Origin: Claveliimonas bilis
GTDB lineage: Bacteria > Bacillota > Clostridia > Lachnospirales > Lachnospiraceae
Reading direction: 5' to 3'
Assembly (NCBI RefSeq): GCF_030296775.1
Contig: NZ_AP027742.1
Coordinates: 2,046,001-2,110,000 of the forward strand
Length of the DNA stretch: 64,000 bases
Of the stretch, positions 18,308 through 26,498 are shown piece by piece (positions within the stretch are counted from its first letter, which is position 1; every line of letters begins with the position of its first letter). A model generated the notes under the pieces. It saw only the letters and a program-made list of their open reading frames with translations. It did no database searches and had not been told where the DNA came from. A program made the position numbers and the translations under genes.

Positions 18308-18856
18308 TTATTTTGTTGTTTTTCTTTTTGCGATTTTCTTTTTCTTTGTAGCAGGGCGGAACATACTGATACGAACACGGTGTGTCGCATCTCTTTGGGA
18401 TGACTCCTCAAAAATACGGAGATATCCGGTATCCTGGATCAGCCACTGTCCGTCAATCTTTACATATTTATCTGTGTAAATAGCAGACCCCCTGATCTCC
18501 AGGCCTTCATAAGTATCGCCCTTATCAAAAAGCAGATCATCCTGCAGATACCATTTTCCATAGGCAACTGTATCGCTCTCAAACCAGATCTGCGGATTAT
18601 GTCCCTGATGCAGAGTGATTTCTGTTTTCGGCATCGTTTCTGCCAGATAATTTGTAATCTCTTTCGGACCGTGGAATACCAGTTTACCATCAGAGTATGA
18701 TGTCTCAATATCCGGCGCCATAGTGGCTTCCATCGCTTCCCAGTCCTTTGTATCCATTGCGCAGAAATATCTGCTCTTCAGTTCTTTAATTGCCTGTACA
18801 TCCTTCAGCTGCTGCACTTCTTTTTCCAATGCCTCAAGACGTTCTTCAATTGTCAT
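18308..18856 (-). CDS. baiE: Bile acid 7-alpha-dehydratase BaiE-like
   Basis: A 182-aa SnoaL-fold protein closely resembling BaiE, the enzyme that removes the 7-alpha hydroxyl of 3-oxo-delta-4 bile acid-CoA intermediates, the rate-limiting step of 7-dehydroxylation. The catalytic residues reported for BaiE are at the same positions: Y30 and D35 in YFCAMD, H83 in ITLHQGH; BaiE R146 corresponds to R147 in GYLRIFE after a one-residue insertion. The fold marks SYSDGKLVFHGPKEI and YTDKYVKIDGQW are also shared. It ends in a lysine-rich tail (about 16 residues, KKKKIAKRKTTK) that BaiE of C. scindens (about 166 aa) lacks. It starts 23 bp after baiCD behind GGAAAGGA. A BaiI-like or other substrate range cannot be excluded. 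Confidence 0.85.
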   Translation of the reverse strand: MTIEERLEALEKEVQQLKDVQAIKELKSRYFCAMDTKDWEAMEATMAPDIETSYSDGKLVFHGPKEITNYLAETMPKTEITLHQGHNPQIWFESDTVAYGKWYLQDDLLFDKGDTYEGLEIRGSAIYTDKYVKIDGQWLIQDTGYLRIFEESSQRDATHRVRISMFRPATKKKKIAKRKTTK

Positions 18857-18879
18857 AATATCCTGTCCTTTCCTTAGTA

Positions 18880-20802
18880 TTATACGCTCATTCCAACTGC
18901 GTATGCGTCGGCTGTCGCATCAATACCCATTCCTACTTTCTTCGCGTCACCAATTACATCATAAGCGATTCCCAATTCTTCACATTTTGCTTTCAGATCC
19001 TCTGTCTTCCGGGATGTCGTTCCTACAGAAATTACAAGAGTGTCAAAATGGCGGGTTTTCTCGCTTGTCTTTTTGAATTTATCTGTAAACTTATATGTAA
19101 TCTCATGGTCGCCGATGCTTGTGATATTGCTTCGGTTGCTCTTCTGGATCGTCTTGCCCGGATACTCGATATCAAGGAACATCGTACGCAGCATACCCAT
19201 CTTGTTTCCGACACGCTTTTTATCCATAATACGGACATCCTTCACGCCTTTGTTGATCAGATACTGGGCTGTCTCGCAGCCGATCAGACCACCGCCCAGG
19301 ATCAGCACTTCTCCTTTGGCCTCTGCTTTATCTGTCAGAATATCTTCTGCAGAAACAACGTCTGCTCCATCAATTCCCGGAATATCCGGTTTTACATATT
19401 CAGAGCCGGTTGCTATGATGACATGGTCCGGCTTTACTTCTTCAATCAGCTCAGGTGTTACTTTTGTACCAGTCTTGATCTCAATACCTTTCTTCCTGCA
19501 CTGCTCAATTTCCCATTCTACAGCGGCAGCAAATTCTTGCTTCTTAGGTGCTTTTCCTGCCAGCACAAATCTTCCTCCCGGATTTTCCGCTGCTTCGTAG
19601 ATCGTTGGATTGTGTCCCCGCGCTTTCAGAAATTCTGCTGTAACCAGACCGCCGATACCTCCGCCGATCACCATAACATTCTTTGGCGTTTCAGCTTTTG
19701 GAAGTCCTTTGTATTCCAGACAAAGCATAGGATTTCTCGTACAGGTAATATGTTTCGCATTCGGATCGATAACCTTGTCATAACATCCTTCTGTACATCC
19801 GATACAGCGGCGGATATCCTCCTCGCGGCCTTCTTTTGCCTTATTGCACCACTGTGGATCAGCCAGCTGTCCTCTTCCAACCGCGATCATATCGATCTTT
19901 CCTTCGCGGATCAGTTCATCTGCAAGTCCCGGCATATTGACACGTCCCACTCCGATAACAGGAATGTGAATACCTTTTTTTATTGCTGCAATATTATCCA
20001 TATTAAATCCCGGCTCCAAATTATAAGGAGGAACCTCATAAACAGTTGCAAGACTGCGGGCATTCCCTCTGGAAAGATCCATGGCATCCACGCCGGCTTC
20101 TTCTGCCCAGTTGATAAACTGGATGGTTTCTTCTACTGTTGTAACCTTTGGAAGCATCTCATCAATGGCGTCGATACGCATGATCAAAGGCATATCATCC
20201 GGCATATTTGCACGCATTTCCCGGATTACCTCCAGACTGAAGCGGCAGCGGTTTTCCAGGCTCTGATTGCCGTACTCATCTGTTCTCTGATTCAAAGAAG
20301 GATTCATAAATTCATGAGGCAGATAAGTGTGCGCTCCGTGAAATTCCAGCGCATCAAATCCGGCTTCCACGGCAAATTTTGCCGCCTGCCCGTACTGTTT
20401 GATAATTTCATGAATACGCTCTACTGTAAGATTGTCCGGTGTTTCCAGCTTATTCGTTTTATCAAAAAACTCCTGGGGAACAAATCCTCCATGCCAGATC
20501 TGCACAGCAGCCTTTCCACCGTTTTCATGGATCGCATCTACAATCTTCTTCAGCTCATCTCTGTGGTGCTCATTATAAAGGCCAAGATACAGATAGGCGT
20601 GACATTCCGGACAGATTGTAGCAATCTCCACAATATTCAGTCCGCAGCCTCCTGCTGCGATCGCTCCATGATATCCTGTCAGGTCTTCCGCTACATCATG
20701 TTTGTTTTTGGCCATCTTTGTATTCATCCCCGGGAGAACTACTCTGTTTTTCAGCTCCAGTCCTCTCAGTTTAATCGGTGAAAACAATGCGTCATAACTC
20801 AT
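18880..20802 (-). CDS. baiCD: BaiCD-like 3-oxo-delta-4 bile acid oxidoreductase
   Basis: A 640-aa flavoenzyme of the 2,4-dienoyl-CoA reductase/old yellow enzyme group. An FMN TIM barrel covers about residues 1-330 (HGAHTYLPHEFMNPSLNQRTDEYG), then a 4Fe-4S cysteine set (CIGCTEGC and a later C in ITCTRNP), then an FAD/NAD(P) domain (VMVIGGGIGG, LILGGGLIGCETA). The N-terminus MSYDALFSPIKLRGLELKNR matches BaiCD of C. scindens as remembered, which is about 639 aa; this favours the ATG at 20802 over one at 20814 that has no spaced Shine-Dalgarno. BaiCD interconverts 3-oxo and 3-oxo-delta-4 CoA intermediates. It is the first gene of a two-gene unit with baiE and is divergent from baiH. Confidence 0.87.
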   Translation of the reverse strand: MSYDALFSPIKLRGLELKNRVVLPGMNTKMAKNKHDVAEDLTGYHGAIAAGGCGLNIVEIATICPECHAYLYLGLYNEHHRDELKKIVDAIHENGGKAAVQIWHGGFVPQEFFDKTNKLETPDNLTVERIHEIIKQYGQAAKFAVEAGFDALEFHGAHTYLPHEFMNPSLNQRTDEYGNQSLENRCRFSLEVIREMRANMPDDMPLIMRIDAIDEMLPKVTTVEETIQFINWAEEAGVDAMDLSRGNARSLATVYEVPPYNLEPGFNMDNIAAIKKGIHIPVIGVGRVNMPGLADELIREGKIDMIAVGRGQLADPQWCNKAKEGREEDIRRCIGCTEGCYDKVIDPNAKHITCTRNPMLCLEYKGLPKAETPKNVMVIGGGIGGLVTAEFLKARGHNPTIYEAAENPGGRFVLAGKAPKKQEFAAAVEWEIEQCRKKGIEIKTGTKVTPELIEEVKPDHVIIATGSEYVKPDIPGIDGADVVSAEDILTDKAEAKGEVLILGGGLIGCETAQYLINKGVKDVRIMDKKRVGNKMGMLRTMFLDIEYPGKTIQKSNRSNITSIGDHEITYKFTDKFKKTSEKTRHFDTLVISVGTTSRKTEDLKAKCEELGIAYDVIGDAKKVGMGIDATADAYAVGMSV

Positions 20803-20825
20803 TTTCCAAACCATCCTCTCTTTTC

Positions 20826-20856
20826 TTAATACAGATCTTTCATCTGTATCCTCCTT
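20826..20856 (-). promoter_or_regulatory. Strong RBS, five-codon mini-ORF and hairpin in the baiCD leader
   Basis: On the minus strand AAGGAGG (20856-20850) is followed after 6 nt by ATG AAA GAT CTG TAT TAA (20843-20826), encoding MKDLY. The same bases form a perfect 8-bp hairpin, ATACAGAT / ATCTGTAT, at 20829-20849. The mini-ORF stops 11 bp before the upstream candidate ATG of baiCD. It could be a leader peptide or an RNA hairpin that controls baiCD translation; neither is proven. Confidence 0.5.
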
Positions 20857-20947
20857 CTGGCAGATACGGGAATTACCTGTCAGAAAATGTTTGAATATAA
20901 TTCATAGTATTTCATTTCAGTATTTAGTTTTATAATGGTGATGAACA

Positions 20948-20965
20948 GATTACATAGCTGTAATC
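20948..20965. promoter_or_regulatory. Perfect 18-bp palindrome, candidate operator of the bai genes
   Basis: GATTACA (20948-20954), 4-bp spacer TAGC, TGTAATC (20959-20965). The two 7-bp arms are exact inverted repeats. It lies about 150 bp upstream of baiCD and 290 bp upstream of baiH. AraC proteins usually bind direct repeats, so another regulator may use it. Confidence 0.55.
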
Positions 20966-21254
20966 CTTAAAAGTTGTTTAAATTTTAACACTATCTTTAC
21001 ATTCCTGCAGGAGCAAAAATTTGATTATTATATACAAACAATGTACAAAATTTCGATTTTTAATATCACTATTGTCTAATTGCCAAGAGTTCTCTCTGAA
21101 TTTTGTAGTGATTTTTAAATAAATGTCCTGTTTTACAGAAATACTTTCTCACGATTTTTTTTGAAAATGTAGCTTGATTGACAAAAAAATGTGCATTCTC
21201 CCTCTTTCAGTTCGTTTATTATTTTATTAAAACAAACGTTCAGGAGGAAGTTTT

Positions 21255-23246
21255 ATGATAACAGATATGAAAAATTCAAAGCTTTTCAGTCCTATTCAGA
21301 TTGGAAGAACCACTCTGAAGAACAGAGTGGCAATGGCTCCTATGAGTATGGATTATGAAGCAGCAGACGGATCCGTCCCGAAAAAGCTGGCGGATATTTT
21401 TGTACGGCGCGCCGAGGGCGGCACCGGCTATATTGTAATCGACGCTGTAACTGTCGACAGCAAATATCCTTATATGGGAAACACGACATCTCTGGATAAA
21501 GACAGTCTTGTTCCACAGTTTAAACAGTTTGCAGAACGCGTCAGGGAGGCAGGCAGTGTTCTGATTCCTCAAATCATCCATGCAGGTCCCGAATCTATTT
21601 GCGGATACCGTAAGATCGCACCTCTCGGACCTTCTGCCAATGTAAACGCCAACTGTCATGTCAGCCGTCCTGTTACGGTAAAAGAAATCCAAAAGATCGT
21701 AAAACAGTACGGTCAGGCTGCACGCCGGGCGGAAGAAGCCGGATGCGGCGGCGTCAGTCTTCACTGCGCTCACGCCTATATGCTTCCCGGTTCTTTCCTG
21801 TCTCCTCTCCGCAACAAACGAATGGATGAATACGGCGGAGGTCTGGACAACCGCGCAAGATTTATTCTGGAAGTCATTGAAGAAGTCCGGAAAAATGTAA
21901 GCCGGGATTTTCCGATCTTCCTGCGTATTTCCGGCGACGAACGTATGATCGGAGGCAACTCTCTCGAAGATATGTTGTACCTGGCTCCCAAATTTGAAGC
22001 GGCCGGAGTCGATATGCTTGAAGTTTCCGGCGGTACCCAGTATGAAGGACTGGAGCATATCATCCCCTGCCAGAACAAGAGCATCGGTGTAAATGTATAT
22101 GAAGCATCTGAAATCAAAAAAGTAGTAAATATCCCTGTTTTTGTTGTTGGAAAGATCAATGATATCCGCTATGCAGCAGATATTGTAGAGCGCGGTCTAG
22201 TAGACGGTGTATCTATGGGACGTCCGCTTCTTGCAGATCCTGATCTGTGCAAAAAAGCCTATGAAAACCGGTTTGATGATATCACGCCATGCGCAAGCTG
22301 CGGCGGAAGCTGTATCACCCGCAGCGAGGCAAGTCCACAGTGCAGATGCCATATCAATCCGAGAGTCGGAAGAGAATATGATTTTCCGGAAGTTCCGGCT
22401 GAAAAATCCAAGAAGGTACTGGTGGTGGGCGCCGGTCCCGGAGGTATGATGGCTGCTGTCACAGCTGCAGAAAGAGGACACCAGGTTACTGTCTGGGAAG
22501 CTGATAAAAAAATCGGCGGACAGCTGAATCTGGCTGTTGTTGCCCCCGGCAAACAGGAAATGACCAAATGGATGGTGCACTTAAACTATCGCGCTAAAAA
22601 AGCCGGTGTAACTTTTGAGTTTGGCAAAACGGGCACTGTAGAAGCAGTTCGGGAATTTGCTCCTGACGCCGTGATCGTAGCTACCGGCGCAAGACCTTTG
22701 ATCCCGCCGATCAAAGGAACACAGGATTATCCGGTCCGTACAGCTCACGATTTCTTACGCGGCAAGATTGTCATTCCGCGAGGACGTGTCTGCGTATTGG
22801 GAGGCGGCGCCGTTGCCTGTGAGACTGCAGAAGTTCTTCTCGAAAATGCACGTCCTAATTCCTTTACCAGGGGATTTGAAGCCAGCATCGGTGATGTGGA
22901 AGTCACAATGGTGGAGATGCTGCCCCAGCTTCTCACCAATGTCTGCGCGCCGAACCGTACTCCAATGGTACGGAAGCTCAAGAGCAAAGGTGTGGATATT
23001 AACGTAAATTCCAAAATCCTGGAAGTAACAGATCACGACGTAAAAGTACAAAGAGCAGACGGCACGGAGGAATGGCTCCGCGGATTTGATTATGTACTTT
23101 TCGGCCTCGGTTCCCGAAATTACGATCCGCTTTCCGAAGAACTGAAGACATTTATTCCTGAAGTATATGCAATCGGCGACGCGGTGAGAGCCCGCCAGGC
23201 AAGCTTCGCTATGTGGGAAGGTTTTGAGGCCGCTTACAAATTGTAA
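21255..23246 (+). CDS. baiH: BaiH-like NADH:flavin oxidoreductase
   Basis: A 663-aa FMN/4Fe-4S/FAD oxidoreductase. The OYE-type barrel (KNRVAMAPMSMDYEAADGSV; LHCAHAYMLPGSFLSPLRNK) is followed by the cysteine cluster CASCGGSC...CRCHINP near residues 345-375 and the dinucleotide domain VLVVGAGPGGMMAAVTAAERG. The length and long stretches of sequence agree with BaiH of C. scindens (661 aa) as remembered, more closely than with BaiCD. BaiH acts on delta-4/delta-6 unsaturated bile acid intermediates in the reductive arm of 7-dehydroxylation. It has its own strong ribosome site AGGAGG and a terminator right after, so it is a single-gene unit, unlike the C. scindens operon where it lies downstream of baiG. 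Confidence 0.88.
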   Translation: MITDMKNSKLFSPIQIGRTTLKNRVAMAPMSMDYEAADGSVPKKLADIFVRRAEGGTGYIVIDAVTVDSKYPYMGNTTSLDKDSLVPQFKQFAERVREAGSVLIPQIIHAGPESICGYRKIAPLGPSANVNANCHVSRPVTVKEIQKIVKQYGQAARRAEEAGCGGVSLHCAHAYMLPGSFLSPLRNKRMDEYGGGLDNRARFILEVIEEVRKNVSRDFPIFLRISGDERMIGGNSLEDMLYLAPKFEAAGVDMLEVSGGTQYEGLEHIIPCQNKSIGVNVYEASEIKKVVNIPVFVVGKINDIRYAADIVERGLVDGVSMGRPLLADPDLCKKAYENRFDDITPCASCGGSCITRSEASPQCRCHINPRVGREYDFPEVPAEKSKKVLVVGAGPGGMMAAVTAAERGHQVTVWEADKKIGGQLNLAVVAPGKQEMTKWMVHLNYRAKKAGVTFEFGKTGTVEAVREFAPDAVIVATGARPLIPPIKGTQDYPVRTAHDFLRGKIVIPRGRVCVLGGGAVACETAEVLLENARPNSFTRGFEASIGDVEVTMVEMLPQLLTNVCAPNRTPMVRKLKSKGVDINVNSKILEVTDHDVKVQRADGTEEWLRGFDYVLFGLGSRNYDPLSEELKTFIPEVYAIGDAVRARQASFAMWEGFEAAYKL

Positions 23247-23281
23247 ATAATATAGACTGTAAAAGACATTCTACTCCTGGA

Positions 23282-23326
23282 AAAACTGCAGATGCCATGT
23301 AGTATCTGCAGTTTTTTCTATTTTTA
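23282..23326 (+). terminator. Terminator of baiH
   Basis: AAAACTGCAGAT (23282-23293) pairs perfectly with ATCTGCAGTTTT (23304-23315), followed by a T-rich tract. Confidence 0.85.
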
Positions 23327-23374
23327 CCTTTCTTCGTTTCAAAATCTGAAAATCCAAAAAATTTATGTGCCTCA

Positions 23375-23403
23375 TTGATTTTTCTTTTTCAATATGCTAT
23401 CCT
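23375..23403 (+). promoter_or_regulatory. Possible promoter of the AraC-type regulator
   Basis: TTGATT (23375-23380) and TATCCT (23398-23403) with a 17-bp spacer, about 65 bp before the GTG start. The -10 matches only 4 of 6 positions. Confidence 0.4.
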
Positions 23404-23468
23404 TTTCGCATACTTGGAGTGTCATATTTCGACATTTGCCACAGAAATCAGAGAGGTGACGTATTATT

Positions 23469-24746
23469 GTGAACAAAAAGATCTATCCCTTATGCGAACC
23501 ACCAAGAAACGGCATATTCTGCGGTCCTGACAAGTATCTGAAACTTCAGGAATATACCGTCAGTACTGAAATGTGTCCGATCATGGAGTTTGACAGCTAT
23601 TTTATTCTTGTAAAAAAGGGGCGTGGCATTTTTATTATAAATGGGGAAAAATTTGCAGTGGAGCCCGGCTGCATATCATGGATCCAATGCTCGCAAGTTC
23701 TTACAATCTGTCCGGATTTTAATGAACAACTTCAGCTATGGGTCTGTTCTTATGATTATCAGCTTTTAAACTATTATTCTTTCAGCAGAATATCTTTTAA
23801 TGAAGAACAGGAAATTGTCAACAGTCTTCCTGTAATCGGTCCGGCTGGCTCCGAGGTGGAACAGATCATCCACTTATTCGATCAGTTCCAGAAACTAGGT
23901 AAGAAGAAATCTTACGGATCAGCTATCCTGCGCAGCTCTTTTCTCCGTAAGATCGAACTACTCTATAACCGTGTGGCACAGAGCGCAAAGGCGAGCTACC
24001 AGTTTGAGTCTTTCCCCTTGAGCCGGAAGATCAGCCTGTATATCGCTACCCACAGTAATGCGCCCCTGACTGTATCGGACGTAGTCGATAATGTATGCCC
24101 TTCTTCAAGTGAAGCGTCTCTTAATCATACGCTTCTTGTCGTTACCGGGCTGAATTTCGGCCAGTATCTGAACTGGATGCGGCTGGCGCATGCAATGGCA
24201 TATTTTCTTTATGATAATCTGCCTTTTAACTACATATCTTCGATTTCCGGTTTTAATAAAGAGATTTCATTTTTCCGTCATTTCAAAGCCATAACAGATA
24301 TGACGCCCCTGGCTTACCGGGAACAGATGCTAAGCAACGGTAAAGACGGACGGATCTATCGGGGAACGATAATCAGTGAACCTCTTCTGTCTGCCATCAC
24401 TTATCTATATGACAATATGACTGAACCTATTGATGCAAATATTATGACCCGGGATCTTTACACTACAAAAAATATCCTGCGCAGTCAGTTTAAAGAAAAA
24501 CTGAATGCCAGCTACAAAGACATTCTGCTTCAGTTCCGGGTGCGCTATGCAGAATCTTTGCTGGCTACTACTAACCTGCCCATTCTGGATATTGCTATTG
24601 AATCCGGTTTTGGTTCCGACCGCACGATGACGCGGGTATTTTTCAATATTAACGGCCTTTCCCCTGGCGAATTCAGAAAACGGCAGCGTCGGGGGGAACA
24701 GGACGAAAAAAGCATCCCGCCTAAAACCATAAAAGAAAGCAGATGA
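23469..24746 (+). CDS. AraC-family regulator with two tandem HTH domains
   Basis: A 425-aa transcription factor with a GTG start behind GAGAGGTG (23451-23458). An N-terminal cupin-like ligand domain lies at about 25-105 (YFILVKKGRGIFIINGEKFAVEPG). Two AraC-type DNA-binding modules follow. The first (about 205-300) is degenerate, with ISGFNKEISFFRHFKAITDMTPLAYR; the second (about 310-405) is canonical, with ILDIAIESGFGSDRTMTRVFFNINGLSPGEFRKR. AraC proteins normally have one such module. Its place between baiH and baiA suggests it is the bile-acid responsive regulator of this locus, comparable in role to the AraC/XylS-type bar genes reported upstream of the C. scindens bai operon. It overlaps the next gene by 4 bp. 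Confidence 0.8.
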   Translation: MNKKIYPLCEPPRNGIFCGPDKYLKLQEYTVSTEMCPIMEFDSYFILVKKGRGIFIINGEKFAVEPGCISWIQCSQVLTICPDFNEQLQLWVCSYDYQLLNYYSFSRISFNEEQEIVNSLPVIGPAGSEVEQIIHLFDQFQKLGKKKSYGSAILRSSFLRKIELLYNRVAQSAKASYQFESFPLSRKISLYIATHSNAPLTVSDVVDNVCPSSSEASLNHTLLVVTGLNFGQYLNWMRLAHAMAYFLYDNLPFNYISSISGFNKEISFFRHFKAITDMTPLAYREQMLSNGKDGRIYRGTIISEPLLSAITYLYDNMTEPIDANIMTRDLYTTKNILRSQFKEKLNASYKDILLQFRVRYAESLLATTNLPILDIAIESGFGSDRTMTRVFFNINGLSPGEFRKRQRRGEQDEKSIPPKTIKESR

Positions 24747-25342
24747 TGACTATGCAAAAGGATTCCACATCAAAAAGTACACAGAATAAACAAAAATCTT
24801 CCCCCAGAAATAATTCTACGTTTTCCGGTGCACATGATTATTTTTCCAACAACGTGCTTCCACAGGATATTCATGCGCGCACACGGCATATTAAAGCTCC
24901 GACATCTTACATTAACAATCAGGAGCAAACTTTTCTTCTGGTTCGTTCGGGAACAGGAACGATATATGTAAACGGAATGGGGTACAAACTGAAGCCGAAC
25001 ACTTTAATTTATTTAAATCCCTTTCACCGCTACCGCCTGCTTCCCTCCAGCCAGGAGGAACTTACCATTGCAGAGGCGCGCATCAACAGCAGTACCTACG
25101 TATATATGATCGCGAATCCATATCTGAAATATGAGCATATGGTTGTTCCATCGCAGCCGCCGATCGCCTGTCTCGAAGGGCTGCCGGCCCAGATTGCCAA
25201 TGATTCCATGGATGCCCTCTTAAGCGAAACAGAAAACCATTCCAAAGACAGTATCCATTTTTGCTTCTGTTATATTATGGACTTTTTTGGCTTGATCACT
25301 GATTGTATTCCTAAAAGTTATCTGTTCCCTTCAGAAAAATAA
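24743..25342 (+). CDS. Cupin-only AraC-type sensor partner without HTH
   Basis: A 199-aa protein whose ATGA start overlaps the regulator stop; a second in-frame ATG is at 24752. A cupin-like beta-barrel similar to AraC N-terminal domains is visible at about 55-130 (FLLVRSGTGTIYVNGMGYKLKPNTLIYLNPFHRYRL). The first 45 residues are Ser/Asn/Lys-rich. The protein ends where an AraC protein would go on into its HTH region, and no HTH is found in any frame before the terminator at 25386. It may be a truncated AraC gene, or a working co-sensor that binds ligand or dimerises with the double-HTH regulator. I recognise no closer homologue. Confidence 0.6.
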   Translation: MMTMQKDSTSKSTQNKQKSSPRNNSTFSGAHDYFSNNVLPQDIHARTRHIKAPTSYINNQEQTFLLVRSGTGTIYVNGMGYKLKPNTLIYLNPFHRYRLLPSSQEELTIAEARINSSTYVYMIANPYLKYEHMVVPSQPPIACLEGLPAQIANDSMDALLSETENHSKDSIHFCFCYIMDFFGLITDCIPKSYLFPSEK

Positions 25343-25385
25343 TATAAAGGGAGCAAAACAGAATCACTATCACCAGAAAATTATG

Positions 25386-25429
25386 AAAAGAGTCATTGTT
25401 AAAAATATATTTTTAACAATGACTCTTTT
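25386..25429 (+). terminator. Terminator after the regulator pair
   Basis: A 19-bp perfect stem: AAAAGAGTCATTGTTAAAA (25386-25404) with TTTTAACAATGACTCTTTT (25411-25429), 6-nt loop. T-rich on both ends, so it works in both directions. It isolates the baiA-B-G-F unit. Confidence 0.88.
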
Positions 25430-25674
25430 GCATTTTCACCGGTTTCCCCTTCTTCAAGTTCTATACGTCTGTCAAATTGACTATAAATTCTTACTTTTTG
25501 TCTCTTTGTTTTAGCATAAAGCCACAACTTTCCAACCGTTGCATGATCAAAAATATGTTAAAATATCGACAGTCATTGGATGACACATTGGTGATGGACT
25601 TTCGAGGTGACGGGAAAGCTTCGAAAACAAAAAGAAATTCACACATATTTACATTCAGGAAAGGGGATCAAACA
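25430..25674 (+). promoter_or_regulatory. Upstream region of the baiA-B-G-F unit
   Basis: A 245-bp gene-free stretch that must carry the promoter of baiA. Candidates are weak: TTGACT at 25477 without a spaced -10, TATAAA at 25482, and TAAAAT near 25559 behind TTGCAT at 25539 with a short 14-bp spacer. A weak promoter needing an activator would fit control by the AraC-type protein. An in-frame upstream extension of baiA crosses this region without a ribosome site and is not believed. Confidence 0.45.
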
Positions 25675-26442
25675 ATGTTTGAAAACGAATTTGAAGGAAA
25701 AGTTGTACTGGTTACTGGTGGTACCACAGGCATTGGATATGCCACTGTAAAATCTTATCTGAAAGCAGGAGCAAAAGTTTATTTCCTCGGCAAAGAAGGA
25801 GAAGATGTAAGCGCACAGCTTGAGGAACTCAAATCCATCAATCCAAATTATGAATTTAAACACAAAGCAATCAACCTGTGCGATTACAAAGCTGCACAGG
25901 AACTGTATGCTGAAATTGAAGAAATGTGGGGAAAACTGGATATTTTAGTAAACAACGCCGGTGTTGACAGCAGCCTTCCTATCCACAAAATGAAACAGGC
26001 GCAGTGGGATTATGTTATGGATACCAATATTAAAAGTATGTTCAACATGACAAAATATGCCATCAAAATGCTGAAAAAGACAAAGGGCTGTATCGTAAAT
26101 ACTGCTTCTGTAGCAGGTATTTATGGTTCCGGATGCGGATGCCCATATCCGGTATCCAAAGGCGGTGTTATCGCTTTCACACAGTCTATGGCATGGGAGC
26201 AGGCTTATGCCGGAATCCGCTGCAACGCTGTTGCACCGGGTGTTATCAACACAAAGCTTCTTGACACTGTTCCGCCATTTGCTAAGAAAAACCTTGCACA
26301 GGGTATCCCTCTTCGCTATATTGGCGAACCTCAGGTTATCGCTGATGCGATTCTTTTCCTGTCTTCCAGCGCCGCTTCCTATATCACAGGCGTTACCCTG
26401 CCTGTAGACGGCGGATACAGACCGGCAAATGTCGCTAATTAA
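25675..26442 (+). CDS. baiA: BaiA-like short-chain 3-alpha-hydroxysteroid dehydrogenase
   Basis: A 255-aa SDR enzyme. The ATG at 25675 follows AGGAAAGGGG and fits the usual SDR length. The cofactor motif TGGTTGIG (14-21), NNAG (93-96), N118 and the catalytic triad S145-Y158-K162 (IVNTASVAGIYGS then YPVSK) are present; VAGIYGS and the C-terminal VDGGYRP recall BaiA2 of C. scindens. BaiA oxidises the 3-alpha-hydroxyl of bile acid-CoA in the first oxidative step and may reverse it at the end. At the cofactor-selecting position after beta-2, where BaiA2 has Glu42 (FGE), this protein has Lys40 (LGK), which may change NAD/NADP preference. It is the first gene of the rightward unit. Confidence 0.78.
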   Translation: MFENEFEGKVVLVTGGTTGIGYATVKSYLKAGAKVYFLGKEGEDVSAQLEELKSINPNYEFKHKAINLCDYKAAQELYAEIEEMWGKLDILVNNAGVDSSLPIHKMKQAQWDYVMDTNIKSMFNMTKYAIKMLKKTKGCIVNTASVAGIYGSGCGCPYPVSKGGVIAFTQSMAWEQAYAGIRCNAVAPGVINTKLLDTVPPFAKKNLAQGIPLRYIGEPQVIADAILFLSSSAASYITGVTLPVDGGYRPANVAN

Positions 26443-26498
26443 GCGATATACATATAGAAAAAACTCGAATCTGGGAGAGAAATGAGAGGTTAAATACT

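Larger units (their letters stand above)
20815..21254. promoter_or_regulatory. Divergent baiCD/baiH control region
   Basis: A 440-bp AT-rich region with no gene. It holds the baiCD leader hairpin (20829-20849), a perfect operator-like palindrome (20948-20965), and on the plus strand TTGACA at 21178-21183 without a well spaced -10 (the nearest TATTAT is at 21217). The baiH ribosome binding site AGGAGG lies at 21242-21247. Promoters for both genes must lie here but I cannot place the -10 elements with confidence. Confidence 0.65.

Noticed and set aside
16961-18403. A 480-codon plus-strand frame across the ATP-grasp genes and baiE end
   Set aside because: Antisense to three supported genes with no start signals.
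19048-20781. A 577-codon open frame on the plus strand over baiCD
   Set aside because: It lies wholly antisense to the strongly supported baiCD gene, has no ribosome site and a composition of no known protein (rich in C, F, H, I). It is a shadow frame.
23282-25429. CRISPR-like repeats suspected from repeated hairpin arms
   Set aside because: They are single terminators with different sequences; there is no array of repeats and spacers anywhere in the window.
25477-25674. N-terminal extension of the BaiA-like protein
   Set aside because: The extra residues do not look like SDR sequence and cross the expected promoter; AGGAAAGGGG before 25675 gives the usual SDR length.
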